In this document: positions 9,916 to 23,523 of the stretch, in pieces
Layout of the letters: the number at the start of each line of letters is the position of its first letter
How positions within the stretch are numbered: the first letter of the stretch is position 1
Assembly: GCF_022605725.1 (NCBI RefSeq)
Contig: NC_065560.1
Location: 22,435,052-22,499,051 of the forward strand
Source of the DNA: Anthonomus grandis grandis
Lineage: Eukaryota > Arthropoda > Insecta > Coleoptera > Curculionidae
Length of the DNA: 64,000 nucleotides
Reading direction: 5' to 3'
The notes under the pieces: generated by a model
Told to the model about the DNA's origin: nothing
Database searches by the model: none
The model's input: only the letters and a program-made list of their open reading frames with translations
Made by a program: the position numbers and the translations under genes

Positions 9916-12900
9916 ACAAACTTTTGGTTTCCATATATGTGCACCAAAAACCAAAAGTTTGGAAGTCTATATCTCGGCTTCTATAAGTACTAGCTTTAAA
10001 AATCCAACGGTTTTGTCTTAGTTTCGACGTTCTGAATCCAACGAAACTATTTCCAAAGTCGTAGCTCTTTTACTAACTGAGATACAAACTTTTGGTTTCC
10101 ATATATGTGCACCAAAAACCAAAAGTTTGGAAGTCTATATCTCGGCTTCTATAAGTACTAGCTTTAAAAATCCAACGGTTTTGTCTTAGTTTCGACGTTC
10201 TGAATCCAACGAGACTATTTTCAAAGTTGTAGCTCTTTTACTAACCGAGATACAAACTTTTGGTTTCCATATATGTGCACCAAAAACCAAAAGTTTGGAA
10301 GTCTATATCTCGGCTTCTATAAGTACTAGCTTTAAAAATCCAACGGTTTTGTCTTAGTTTCGACGTTCTGAATCCAACGAGACTATTCCCAAAGTCGTAG
10401 CTCTTTTACTAACCGAGATACAAACTTTTGGTTTCCATATATGTGCACCAAAAACCAAAAGTTTGGAAGTCTATATCTCGGCTTCTATAAGTACTAGCTT
10501 TAAAAATCCAACGGTTTTGTCTTAGTTTCGACGTTCTGAATCCAACGAGACTATTTTCAAAGTTGTAGCTCTTTTACTAACCGAGATACAAACTTTTGGT
10601 TTCCATATATGTGCACCAAAAACCAAAAGTTTGGAAGTCTATATCTCGGCTTCTATAAGTACTAGCTTTAAAAATCCAACGGTTTTGTCTTAGTTTCGAC
10701 GTTCTGAATCCAACGAGACTATTCCCAAATTCGTAGCTCTTTTACTAACCGAGATACAAACTTTTGGTTTCCAAATATGTGCACCAAAAACCAAAAGTTT
10801 GGAAGTCTATATCTCGGCTTCTATAAGAACTAGCTTTAAAAATCCAACAATATTGTCTTAGTTTCGACGTTCTGAATCCAACGAGACTATTCCCAAAGTC
10901 GTAGCTTTTTTACTAACCGAGATACAAACTTTTGGTTTCCATATATGTGCACCAAAAACCAAAAGTTTGGAAGTCTATATCTCGGCTTCTATAAGTACTA
11001 GCTTTAAAAATCCAACAATATTGTCTTAGTTTCGACGTTCTGAATCCAACGAGACTATTCCCAAAGTCGTAGCTTTTTTACTAACCGAGATACAAACTTT
11101 TGGTTTCCATATATGTGCACCAAAAACCAAAAGTTTGGAAGTCTATATCTCGGCTTCTATAAGAACTAGCTTTAAAAATCCAACGGTTTTGTCTTAGTTT
11201 CGACGTTCTGAATCCAACGAGACTATTCCCAAATTCGTAGCTCTTTTACTAACCGAGATACAAACTTTTGGTTTCCAAATATGTGCACCAAAAACCAAAA
11301 GTTTGGAAGTCTATATCTCGGCTTCTATAAGTACTAGCTTTAAAATTCCAACAATTTTGTCTTAGTTTCGACGTTCTGAATCCAACGAGACTATTCCCAA
11401 AGTCGTAGCTTTTTTACTAACCGAGATACAAACTTTTGGTTTCCATATATGTGCACCAAAAACCAAAAGTTTGGAAGTCTATATCTCGGCTTCTATAAGT
11501 ACTAGCTTTAAAAATCCAACAATATTGTCTTAGTTTCGACGTTCTGAATCCAACGAGACTATTCCCAAAGTCGTAGCTCTTTTACTAACCGAGATACAAA
11601 CTTTTGGTTTCCATATATGTGCACCAAAAACCAAAAGTTTGGAAGTCTATATCTCGGCTTCTATAAGTACTAGCTTTAAAAATCCAACAATTTTGTCTTA
11701 GTTTCGACGTTCTAAATCCAACGAGACCATTCCCAAAATCGTAGCTCTTTTACTAACCGAGATACAAACTTTTGGTTTCCATATATGTGCACCAAAAACC
11801 AAAAGTTTGGAAGTCTATATCTCGGCTTCTATAAGTACTAGCTTTAAAAATCCAACGGTTTTGTCTTAGTTTCGACGTTCTGAATCCAACGAGACTATTC
11901 CCAAAGTCGTAGCTCTTTTACTAACCGAGATACAAACTTTTGGTTTCCATATATGTGCACCAAAAACCAAAAGTTTGGAAGTCTATATCTCGGCTTCTAT
12001 AAGTACTAGCTTTAAAAATCCAACGGTTTTGTCTTAGTTTCGACGTTCTGAATCCAACGAGACTATTTTCAAAGTTGCAGCTCTTTTACTAACCGAGATA
12101 CAAACTTTTGGTTTCCATATATGTGCACCAAAAACCAAAAGTTTGGAAGTCTATATCTCGGCTTCTATAAGTACTAGCTTTAAAAATCCAACGGTTTTGT
12201 CTTAGTTTCGACGTTCTGAATCCAACGAGACTATTCCCAAATTCGTAGCTCTTTTACTAACCGAGATACAAACTTTTGGTTTCCAAATATGTGCACCAAA
12301 AACCAAAAGTTTGGAAGTCTATATCTCGGCTTCTATAAGAACTAGCTTTAAAAATCCAACGGTTTTGTCTTAGTTTCGACGTTCTGAATCCAACAAGACT
12401 ATTCCCAAAGTCGTAGCTCTTTTACTAACCGAGATACAAACTTTTGGTTTCCATATATGTGCACCAAAAACCAAAAGTTTGGAAGTCTATATCTCGGCTT
12501 CTATAAGTACTAGCTTTAAAAATCCAACGGTTTTGTCTTAGTTTCGACGTTCTGAATCCAACGAGACTATTCCCAAAGTCGTAGCTCTTTTACTAACCGA
12601 GATACAAACTTTTGGTTTCCATATATGTGCACCAAAAACCAAAAGTTTGGAAGTCTATATCTCGGCTTCTATAAGTACTAGCTTTAAAAATATAACGGTT
12701 TTGTCTTAGTTTCGACGTTCTGAATCCAACGAGACTATTCCCAAAGTCGTAGCTCTTTTACTAACCGAGATACAAACTTTTGGTTTCCATATATGTGCAC
12801 CAAAAACCAAAAGTTTGGAAGTCTATATCTCGGCTTCTATAAGTACTAGCTTTAAAAATCCAACGGTTTTGTCTTAGTTTCGACGTTCTGAATCCAACGA

Positions 12901-14619
12901 GACCATTTTCAAAATCGTAGCTCTTTTACTAACCGAGATACAAACTTTTGGTTTCCATATATGTGCACCAAAAACCAAAAGTTTGGAAGTCTATATCTCG
13001 GCTTCTATAAGTACTAGCTTTAAAAATCCAACAATTTTGTCTTAGTTTCGACGTTCTGAATCCAACGAGACCATTTTCAAAATCGTAGCTCTTTTACTAA
13101 CCGAGATACAAACTTTTGGTTTCCATATATGTGCACCAAAAACCAAAAGTTTGGAAGTCTATATCTCGGCTTCTATAAGTACTAGCTTTAAAAATCCAAC
13201 GGTTTTGTCTTAGTTTCGACGTTCTGAATCCAACGAGACTGTTCCCAAAGTCGTAGCTCTTTTACTAACCGAGATACAAACTTTTGGTTTCCATATATGT
13301 GCACCAAAAACCAAAAGTTTGGAAGTCTATATCTCGGCTTCTATAAGTACTAGCTTTAAAATTCCAACAATTTTGTCTTAGTTTCGACGTTTTGAATCCA
13401 ACGAGACTATTCCCAAAGTCGTAGCTTTTTTACTAACCGAGATACAAACTTTTGGTTTCCATATATGTGCACCAAAAACCAAAAGTTTGGAAGTCTATAT
13501 CTCGGCTTCTATAAGTACTAGCTTTAAAAATCCAACAATATTGTCTTAGTTTCGACGTTCTGAATCCAACGAGACTATTCCCAAAGTCGTAGCTCTTTTA
13601 CTAACCGAGATACAAACTTTTGGTTTCCATATATGTGCACCAAAAACCAAAAGTTTGGAAGTCTATATCTCGGCTTCTATAAGTACTAGCTTTAAAAATC
13701 CAACGGTTTTGTCTTAGTTTCGACGTTCTGAATCCAACGAGACTATTCCCAAAGTCGTAGCTCTTTTACTAACCGAGATACAAACTTTTGGTTTCCATAT
13801 ATGTGCACCAAAAACCAAAAGTTTGGAAGTCTATATCACGGCTTCTATAAGTACTAGCTTTAAAATTCCAACGGTTTTGTCTTAGTTTCGACGTTCTGAA
13901 TCCAACGAGACTATTTTCAAAGTTGTAGCTCTTTTACTAACCGAGATACAAACTTTTGGTTTCCATATATGTGCACCAAAAACCAAAAGTTTGGAAGTCT
14001 ATATCTCGGCTTCTATAAGTACTAGCTTTAAAAATCCAACAATATTGTCTTAGTTTCGACGTTCTGAATCCAACGAGACTATTCCCAAAGTCGTAGCTCT
14101 TTTACTAACCGAGATACAAACTTTTGGTTTCCATATATGTGCACCAAAAACCAAAAGTTTGGAAGTCTATATCTCGGCTTCTATAAGTACTAGCTTTAAA
14201 ATTCCAACGGTTTTGTCTTAGTTTCGACGTTCTGAATCCAACGAGACTATTCCCAAAGTCGTAGCTCTTTTACTAACCGAGATACAAACTTTTGGTTTCC
14301 ATATATGTGCACCAAAAACCAAAAGTTTGGAAGTCTATATCTCGGCTTCTATAAGTACTAGCTTTAAAAATCCAACGGTTTTGTCTTAGTTTCGACGTTC
14401 TGAATCCAACGAGACTATTCCCAAAGTCGTAGCTCTTTTACTAACCGAGATACAAACTTTTGGTTTCCATATATGTGCACCAAAAACCAAAAGTTTGGAA
14501 GTCTATATCTCGGCTTCTATAAGTACTAGCTTTAAAAATCCAACGGTTTTGTCTTAGTTTCGACGTTCTGAATCCAACGAGACTATTCCCAAAGTCGTAG
14601 CTCTTTTACTAATTGAGAT
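9916..14619 (+). repeat. Large HOR copy a, 28 monomers (4704 bp)
   Basis: The order is X D G D E F A U V R H G I E J G G* M N P Q R G S* R W G B, where G* has tataacgg (12691) and S* has A59 (tatcacgg). The order and private marks are reproduced exactly 4704 bp further right. Compared with copy b, this copy lacks one monomer, the A73/cttaaaaaat/A119 type, between R (13948) and W (14116). Confidence 0.92.
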
Positions 14620-17600
14620 ACAAACTTTTGGTTTCCATATATGTGCACCAAAAACCAAAAGTTTGGAAGTCTATATCTCGGCTTCTATAAGTACTAGCTT
14701 TAAAAATCCAACGGTTTTGTCTTAGTTTCGACGTTCTGAATCCAACGAAACTATTTCCAAAGTCGTAGCTCTTTTACTAACTGAGATACAAACTTTTGGT
14801 TTCCATATATGTGCACCAAAAACCAAAAGTTTGGAAGTCTATATCTCGGCTTCTATAAGTACTAGCTTTAAAAATCCAACGGTTTTGTCTTAGTTTCGAC
14901 GTTCTGAATCCAACGAGACTATTTTCAAAGTTGTAGCTCTTTTACTAACCGAGATACAAACTTTTGGTTTCCATATATGTGCACCAAAAACCAAAAGTTT
15001 GGAAGTCTATATCTCGGCTTCTATAAGTACTAGCTTTAAAAATCCAACGGTTTTGTCTTAGTTTCGACGTTCTGAATCCAACGAGACTATTCCCAAAGTC
15101 GTAGCTCTTTTACTAACCGAGATACAAACTTTTGGTTTCCATATATGTGCACCAAAAACCAAAAGTTTGGAAGTCTATATCTCGGCTTCTATAAGTACTA
15201 GCTTTAAAAATCCAACGGTTTTGTCTTAGTTTCGACGTTCTGAATCCAACGAGACTATTTTCAAAGTTGTAGCTCTTTTACTAACCGAGATACAAACTTT
15301 TGGTTTCCATATATGTGCACCAAAAACCAAAAGTTTGGAAGTCTATATCTCGGCTTCTATAAGTACTAGCTTTAAAAATCCAACGGTTTTGTCTTAGTTT
15401 CGACGTTCTGAATCCAACGAGACTATTCCCAAATTCGTAGCTCTTTTACTAACCGAGATACAAACTTTTGGTTTCCAAATATGTGCACCAAAAACCAAAA
15501 GTTTGGAAGTCTATATCTCGGCTTCTATAAGAACTAGCTTTAAAAATCCAACAATATTGTCTTAGTTTCGACGTTCTGAATCCAACGAGACTATTCCCAA
15601 AGTCGTAGCTTTTTTACTAACCGAGATACAAACTTTTGGTTTCCATATATGTGCACCAAAAACCAAAAGTTTGGAAGTCTATATCTCGGCTTCTATAAGT
15701 ACTAGCTTTAAAAATCCAACAATATTGTCTTAGTTTCGACGTTCTGAATCCAACGAGACTATTCCCAAAGTCGTAGCTTTTTTACTAACCGAGATACAAA
15801 CTTTTGGTTTCCATATATGTGCACCAAAAACCAAAAGTTTGGAAGTCTATATCTCGGCTTCTATAAGAACTAGCTTTAAAAATCCAACGGTTTTGTCTTA
15901 GTTTCGACGTTCTGAATCCAACGAGACTATTCCCAAATTCGTAGCTCTTTTACTAACCGAGATACAAACTTTTGGTTTCCAAATATGTGCACCAAAAACC
16001 AAAAGTTTGGAAGTCTATATCTCGGCTTCTATAAGTACTAGCTTTAAAATTCCAACAATTTTGTCTTAGTTTCGACGTTCTGAATCCAACGAGACTATTC
16101 CCAAAGTCGTAGCTTTTTTACTAACCGAGATACAAACTTTTGGTTTCCATATATGTGCACCAAAAACCAAAAGTTTGGAAGTCTATATCTCGGCTTCTAT
16201 AAGTACTAGCTTTAAAAATCCAACAATATTGTCTTAGTTTCGACGTTCTGAATCCAACGAGACTATTCCCAAAGTCGTAGCTCTTTTACTAACCGAGATA
16301 CAAACTTTTGGTTTCCATATATGTGCACCAAAAACCAAAAGTTTGGAAGTCTATATCTCGGCTTCTATAAGTACTAGCTTTAAAAATCCAACAATTTTGT
16401 CTTAGTTTCGACGTTCTAAATCCAACGAGACCATTCCCAAAATCGTAGCTCTTTTACTAACCGAGATACAAACTTTTGGTTTCCATATATGTGCACCAAA
16501 AACCAAAAGTTTGGAAGTCTATATCTCGGCTTCTATAAGTACTAGCTTTAAAAATCCAACGGTTTTGTCTTAGTTTCGACGTTCTGAATCCAACGAGACT
16601 ATTCCCAAAGTCGTAGCTCTTTTACTAACCGAGATACAAACTTTTGGTTTCCATATATGTGCACCAAAAACCAAAAGTTTGGAAGTCTATATCTCGGCTT
16701 CTATAAGTACTAGCTTTAAAAATCCAACGGTTTTGTCTTAGTTTCGACGTTCTGAATCCAACGAGACTATTTTCAAAGTTGCAGCTCTTTTACTAACCGA
16801 GATACAAACTTTTGGTTTCCATATATGTGCACCAAAAACCAAAAGTTTGGAAGTCTATATCTCGGCTTCTATAAGTACTAGCTTTAAAAATCCAACGGTT
16901 TTGTCTTAGTTTCGACGTTCTGAATCCAACGAGACTATTCCCAAATTCGTAGCTCTTTTACTAACCGAGATACAAACTTTTGGTTTCCAAATATGTGCAC
17001 CAAAAACCAAAAGTTTGGAAGTCTATATCTCGGCTTCTATAAGAACTAGCTTTAAAAATCCAACGGTTTTGTCTTAGTTTCGACGTTCTGAATCCAACAA
17101 GACTATTCCCAAAGTCGTAGCTCTTTTACTAACCGAGATACAAACTTTTGGTTTCCATATATGTGCACCAAAAACCAAAAGTTTGGAAGTCTATATCTCG
17201 GCTTCTATAAGTACTAGCTTTAAAAATCCAACGGTTTTGTCTTAGTTTCGACGTTCTGAATCCAACGAGACTATTCCCAAAGTCGTAGCTCTTTTACTAA
17301 CCGAGATACAAACTTTTGGTTTCCATATATGTGCACCAAAAACCAAAAGTTTGGAAGTCTATATCTCGGCTTCTATAAGTACTAGCTTTAAAAATATAAC
17401 GGTTTTGTCTTAGTTTCGACGTTCTGAATCCAACGAGACTATTCCCAAAGTCGTAGCTCTTTTACTAACCGAGATACAAACTTTTGGTTTCCATATATGT
17501 GCACCAAAAACCAAAAGTTTGGAAGTCTATATCTCGGCTTCTATAAGTACTAGCTTTAAAAATCCAACGGTTTTGTCTTAGTTTCGACGTTCTGAATCCA

Positions 17601-19491
17601 ACGAGACCATTTTCAAAATCGTAGCTCTTTTACTAACCGAGATACAAACTTTTGGTTTCCATATATGTGCACCAAAAACCAAAAGTTTGGAAGTCTATAT
17701 CTCGGCTTCTATAAGTACTAGCTTTAAAAATCCAACAATTTTGTCTTAGTTTCGACGTTCTGAATCCAACGAGACCATTTTCAAAATCGTAGCTCTTTTA
17801 CTAACCGAGATACAAACTTTTGGTTTCCATATATGTGCACCAAAAACCAAAAGTTTGGAAGTCTATATCTCGGCTTCTATAAGTACTAGCTTTAAAAATC
17901 CAACGGTTTTGTCTTAGTTTCGACGTTCTGAATCCAACGAGACTGTTCCCAAAGTCGTAGCTCTTTTACTAACCGAGATACAAACTTTTGGTTTCCATAT
18001 ATGTGCACCAAAAACCAAAAGTTTGGAAGTCTATATCTCGGCTTCTATAAGTACTAGCTTTAAAATTCCAACAATTTTGTCTTAGTTTCGACGTTTTGAA
18101 TCCAACGAGACTATTCCCAAAGTCGTAGCTTTTTTACTAACCGAGATACAAACTTTTGGTTTCCATATATGTGCACCAAAAACCAAAAGTTTGGAAGTCT
18201 ATATCTCGGCTTCTATAAGTACTAGCTTTAAAAATCCAACAATATTGTCTTAGTTTCGACGTTCTGAATCCAACGAGACTATTCCCAAAGTCGTAGCTCT
18301 TTTACTAACCGAGATACAAACTTTTGGTTTCCATATATGTGCACCAAAAACCAAAAGTTTGGAAGTCTATATCTCGGCTTCTATAAGTACTAGCTTTAAA
18401 AATCCAACGGTTTTGTCTTAGTTTCGACGTTCTGAATCCAACGAGACTATTCCCAAAGTCGTAGCTCTTTTACTAACCGAGATACAAACTTTTGGTTTCC
18501 ATATATGTGCACCAAAAACCAAAAGTTTGGAAGTCTATATCACGGCTTCTATAAGTACTAGCTTTAAAATTCCAACGGTTTTGTCTTAGTTTCGACGTTC
18601 TGAATCCAACGAGACTATTTTCAAAGTTGTAGCTCTTTTACTAACCGAGATACAAACTTTTGGTTTCCATATATGTGCACCAAAAACCAAAAGTTTGGAA
18701 GTCTATATCTCGGCTTCTATAAGTACTAGCTTTAAAAATCCAACAATATTGTCTTAGTTTCGACGTTCTGAATCCAACGAGACTATTCCCAAAGTCGTAG
18801 CTCTTTTACTAACCGAGATACAAACTTTTGGTTTCCATATATGTGCACCAAAAACCAAAAGTTTGGAAGTCTATATCTCGGCTTCTATAAGAACTAGCTT
18901 AAAAAATCCAACGGTTTTGTCTTAGTTTCGACGTTCTAAATCCAACGAGACTATTCCCAAAGTCGTAGCTCTTTTACTAACCGAGATACAAACTTTTGGT
19001 TTCCATATATGTGCACCAAAAACCAAAAGTTTGGAAGTCTATATCTCGGCTTCTATAAGTACTAGCTTTAAAATTCCAACGGTTTTGTCTTAGTTTCGAC
19101 GTTCTGAATCCAACGAGACTATTCCCAAAGTCGTAGCTCTTTTACTAACCGAGATACAAACTTTTGGTTTCCATATATGTGCACCAAAAACCAAAAGTTT
19201 GGAAGTCTATATCTCGGCTTCTATAAGTACTAGCTTTAAAAATCCAACGGTTTTGTCTTAGTTTCGACGTTCTGAATCCAACGAGACTATTCCCAAAGTC
19301 GTAGCTCTTTTACTAACCGAGATACAAACTTTTGGTTTCCATATATGTGCACCAAAAACCAAAAGTTTGGAAGTCTATATCTCGGCTTCTATAAGTACTA
19401 GCTTTAAAAATCCAACGGTTTTGTCTTAGTTTCGACGTTCTGAATCCAACGAGACTATTCCCAAAGTCGTAGCTCTTTTACTAATTGAGAT
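14620..19491 (+). repeat. Large HOR copy b, 29 monomers (4872 bp)
   Basis: This has the same series as copy a, including G* (tataacgg at 17395) and S* with A59, plus the extra A73/cttaaaaaat/A119 monomer at 18820-18987. The extra monomer also precedes copy a (9244-9411). The 29-mer is therefore probably ancestral and copy a a one-monomer deletion derivative. Confidence 0.92.
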
Positions 19492-22400
19492 ACAAACTTT
19501 TGGTTTCCATATATGTGCACCAAAAACCAAAAGTTTGGAAGTCTATATCTCGGCTTCTATAAGTACTAGCTTTAAAAATCCAACGGTTTTGTCTTAGTTT
19601 CGACGTTCTGAATCCAACGAAACTATTTCCAAAGTCGTAGCTCTTTTACTAACTGAGATACAAACTTTTGGTTTCCATATATGTGCACCAAAAACCAAAA
19701 GTTTGGAAGTCTATATCTCGGCTTCTATAAGTACTAGCTTTAAAAATCCAACGGTTTTGTCTTAGTTTCGACGTTCTGAATCCAACGAGACTATTCCCAA
19801 AGTCGTAGCTCTTTTACTAACCGAGATACAAACTTTTGGTTTCCATATATGTGCACCAAAAACCAAAAGTTTGGAAGTCTATATCTCGGCTTCTATAAGT
19901 ACTAGCTTTAAAAATCCAACGGTTTTGTCTTAGTTTCGACGTTCTGAATCCAACGAGACTATTTTCAAAGTTGTAGCTCTTTTACTAACCGAGATACAAA
20001 CTTTTGGTTTCCATATATGTGCACCAAAAACCAAAAGTTTGGAAGTCTATATCTCGGCTTCTATAAGTACTAGCTTTAAAAATCCAACGGTTTTGTCTTA
20101 GTTTCGACGTTCTGAATCCAACGAGACTATTCCCAAATTCGTAGCTCTTTTACTAACCGAGATACAAACTTTTGGTTTCCAAATATGTGCACCAAAAACC
20201 AAAAGTTTGGAAGTCTATATCTCGGCTTCTATAAGAACTAGCTTTAAAAATCCAACAATATTGTCTTAGTTTCGACGTTCTGAATCCAACGAGACTATTC
20301 CCAAAGTCGTAGCTTTTTTACTAACCGAGATACAAACTTTTGGTTTCCATATATGTGCACCAAAAACCAAAAGTTTGGAAGTCTATATCTCGGCTTCTAT
20401 AAGTACTAGCTTTAAAAATCCAACAATATTGTCTTAGTTTCGACGTTCTGAATCCAACGAGACTATTCCCAAAGTCGTAGCTTTTTTACTAACCGAGATA
20501 CAAACTTTTGGTTTCCATATATGTGCACCAAAAACCAAAAGTTTGGAAGTCTATATCTCGGCTTCTATAAGAACTAGCTTTAAAAATCCAACGGTTTTGT
20601 CTTAGTTTCGACGTTCTGAATCCAACGAGACTATTCCCAAATTCGTAGCTCTTTTACTAACCGAGATACAAACTTTTGGTTTCCAAATATGTGCACCAAA
20701 AACCAAAAGTTTGGAAGTCTATATCTCGGCTTCTATAAGTACTAGCTTTAAAATTCCAACAATTTTGTCTTAGTTTCGACGTTCTGAATCCAACGAGACT
20801 ATTCCCAAAGTCGTAGCTTTTTTACTAACCGAGATACAAACTTTTGGTTTCCATATATGTGCACCAAAAACCAAAAGTTTGGAAGTCTATATCTCGGCTT
20901 CTATAAGTACTAGCTTTAAAAATCCAACAATATTGTCTTAGTTTCGACGTTCTGAATCCAACGAGACTATTCCCAAAGTCGTAGCTCTTTTACTAACCGA
21001 GATACAAACTTTTGGTTTCCATATATGTGCACCAAAAACCAAAAGTTTGGAAGTCTATATCTCGGCTTCTATAAGTACTAGCTTTAAAAATCCAACAATT
21101 TTGTCTTAGTTTCGACGTTCTAAATCCAACGAGACCATTCCCAAAATCGTAGCTCTTTTACTAACCGAGATACAAACTTTTGGTTTCCATATATGTGCAC
21201 CAAAAACCAAAAGTTTGGAAGTCTATATCTCGGCTTCTATAAGTACTAGCTTTAAAAATCCAACGGTTTTGTCTTAGTTTCGACGTTCTGAATCCAACGA
21301 GACTATTCCCAAAGTCGTAGCTCTTTTACTAACCGAGATACAAACTTTTGGTTTCCATATATGTGCACCAAAAACCAAAAGTTTGGAAGTCTATATCTCG
21401 GCTTCTATAAGTACTAGCTTTAAAAATCCAACGGTTTTGTCTTAGTTTCGACGTTCTGAATCCAACGAGACTATTTTCAAAGTTGCAGCTCTTTTACTAA
21501 CCGAGATACAAACTTTTGGTTTCCATATATGTGCACCAAAAACCAAAAGTTTGGAAGTCTATATCTCGGCTTCTATAAGTACTAGCTTTAAAAATCCAAC
21601 GGTTTTGTCTTAGTTTCGACGTTCTGAATCCAACGAGACTATTCCCAAATTCGTAGCTCTTTTACTAACCGAGATACAAACTTTTGGTTTCCAAATATGT
21701 GCACCAAAAACCAAAAGTTTGGAAGTCTATATCTCGGCTTCTATAAGAACTAGCTTTAAAAATCCAACGGTTTTGTCTTAGTTTCGACGTTCTGAATCCA
21801 ACAAGACTATTCCCAAAGTCGTAGCTCTTTTACTAACCGAGATACAAACTTTTGGTTTCCATATATGTGCACCAAAAACCAAAAGTTTGGAAGTCTATAT
21901 CTCGGCTTCTATAAGTACTAGCTTTAAAAATCCAACGGTTTTGTCTTAGTTTCGACGTTCTGAATCCAACGAGACTATTCCCAAAGTCGTAGCTCTTTTA
22001 CTAACCGAGATACAAACTTTTGGTTTCCATATATGTGCACCAAAAACCAAAAGTTTGGAAGTCTATATCTCGGCTTCTATAAGTACTAGCTTTAAAAATC
22101 CAACGGTTTTGTCTTAGTTTCGACGTTCTGAATCCAACGAGACTATTCCCAAAGTCGTAGCTCTTTTACTAACCGAGATACAAACTTTTGGTTTCCATAT
22201 ATGTGCACCAAAAACCAAAAGTTTGGAAGTCTATATCTCGGCTTCTATAAGTACTAGCTTTAAAAATCCAACGGTTTTGTCTTAGTTTCGACGTTCTGAA
22301 TCCAACGAGACCATTTTCAAAATCGTAGCTCTTTTACTAACCGAGATACAAACTTTTGGTTTCCATATATGTGCACCAAAAACCAAAAGTTTGGAAGTCT

Positions 22401-23523
22401 ATATCTCGGCTTCTATAAGTACTAGCTTTAAAAATCCAACAATTTTGTCTTAGTTTCGACGTTCTGAATCCAACGAGACCATTTTCAAAATCGTAGCTCT
22501 TTTACTAACCGAGATACAAACTTTTGGTTTCCATATATGTGCACCAAAAACCAAAAGTTTGGAAGTCTATATCTCGGCTTCTATAAGTACTAGCTTTAAA
22601 AATCCAACGGTTTTGTCTTAGTTTCGACGTTCTGAATCCAACGAGACTGTTCCCAAAGTCGTAGCTCTTTTACTAACCGAGATACAAACTTTTGGTTTCC
22701 ATATATGTGCACCAAAAACCAAAAGTTTGGAAGTCTATATCTCGGCTTCTATAAGTACTAGCTTTAAAATTCCAACAATTTTGTCTTAGTTTCGACGTTT
22801 TGAATCCAACGAGACTGTTCCCAAAGTCGTAGCTCTTTTACTAACCGAGATACAAACTTTTGGTTTCCATATATGTGCACCAAAAACCAAAAGTTTGGAA
22901 GTCTATATCTCGGCTTCTATAAGTACTAGCTTTAAAATTCCAACAATTTTGTCTTAGTTTCGACGTTTTGAATCCAACGAGACTATTCCCAAAGTCGTAG
23001 CTTTTTTACTAACCGAGATACAAACTTTTGGTTTCCATATATGTGCACCAAAAACCAAAAGTTTGGAAGTCTATATCTCGGCTTCTATAAGTACTAGCTT
23101 TAAAAATCCAACGGTTTTGTCTTAGTTTCGACGTTCTGAATCCAACGAGACTATTCCCAAATTCGTAGCTCTTTTACTAACCGAGATACAAACTTTTGGT
23201 TTCCAAATATGTGCACCAAAAACCAAAAGTTTGGAAGTCTATATCTCGGCTTCTATAAGTACTAGCTTTAAAAATCCAACGGTTTTGTCTTAGTTTCGAC
23301 GTTTTGAATCCAACGAGACTATTCCCAAAGTCGTAGCTCTTTTACTAATTGAGATACAAACTTTTGGTTTCCATATATGTGCACCAAAAACCAAAAGTTT
23401 GGAAGTCTATATCTCGGCTTCTATAAGTACTAGCTTTAAAAATCCAACGGTTTTGTCTTAGTTTCGACGTTCTGAATCCAACGAGACTATTCCCAAAGTC
23501 GTAGCTCTTTTACTAATTGAGAT
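19492..23523 (+). repeat. Large HOR copy c, 24 monomers (4032 bp)
   Basis: The order is X G D E F A U V R H G I E J G G M N P Q' Q E, then an A19/T117 hybrid, then B. It shares the 16-monomer core E-F-A-U-V-R-H-G-I-E-J-G-G-M-N-P with copies a and b. It has lost one D near the start and the R G S* R W G tail, and it gained Q' (22684-22851), which joins a Q-type head to a P-type tail. The monomer at 23188 combines A19, T117 and T162/T163 and marks the junction closing this shorter unit. Confidence 0.9.
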
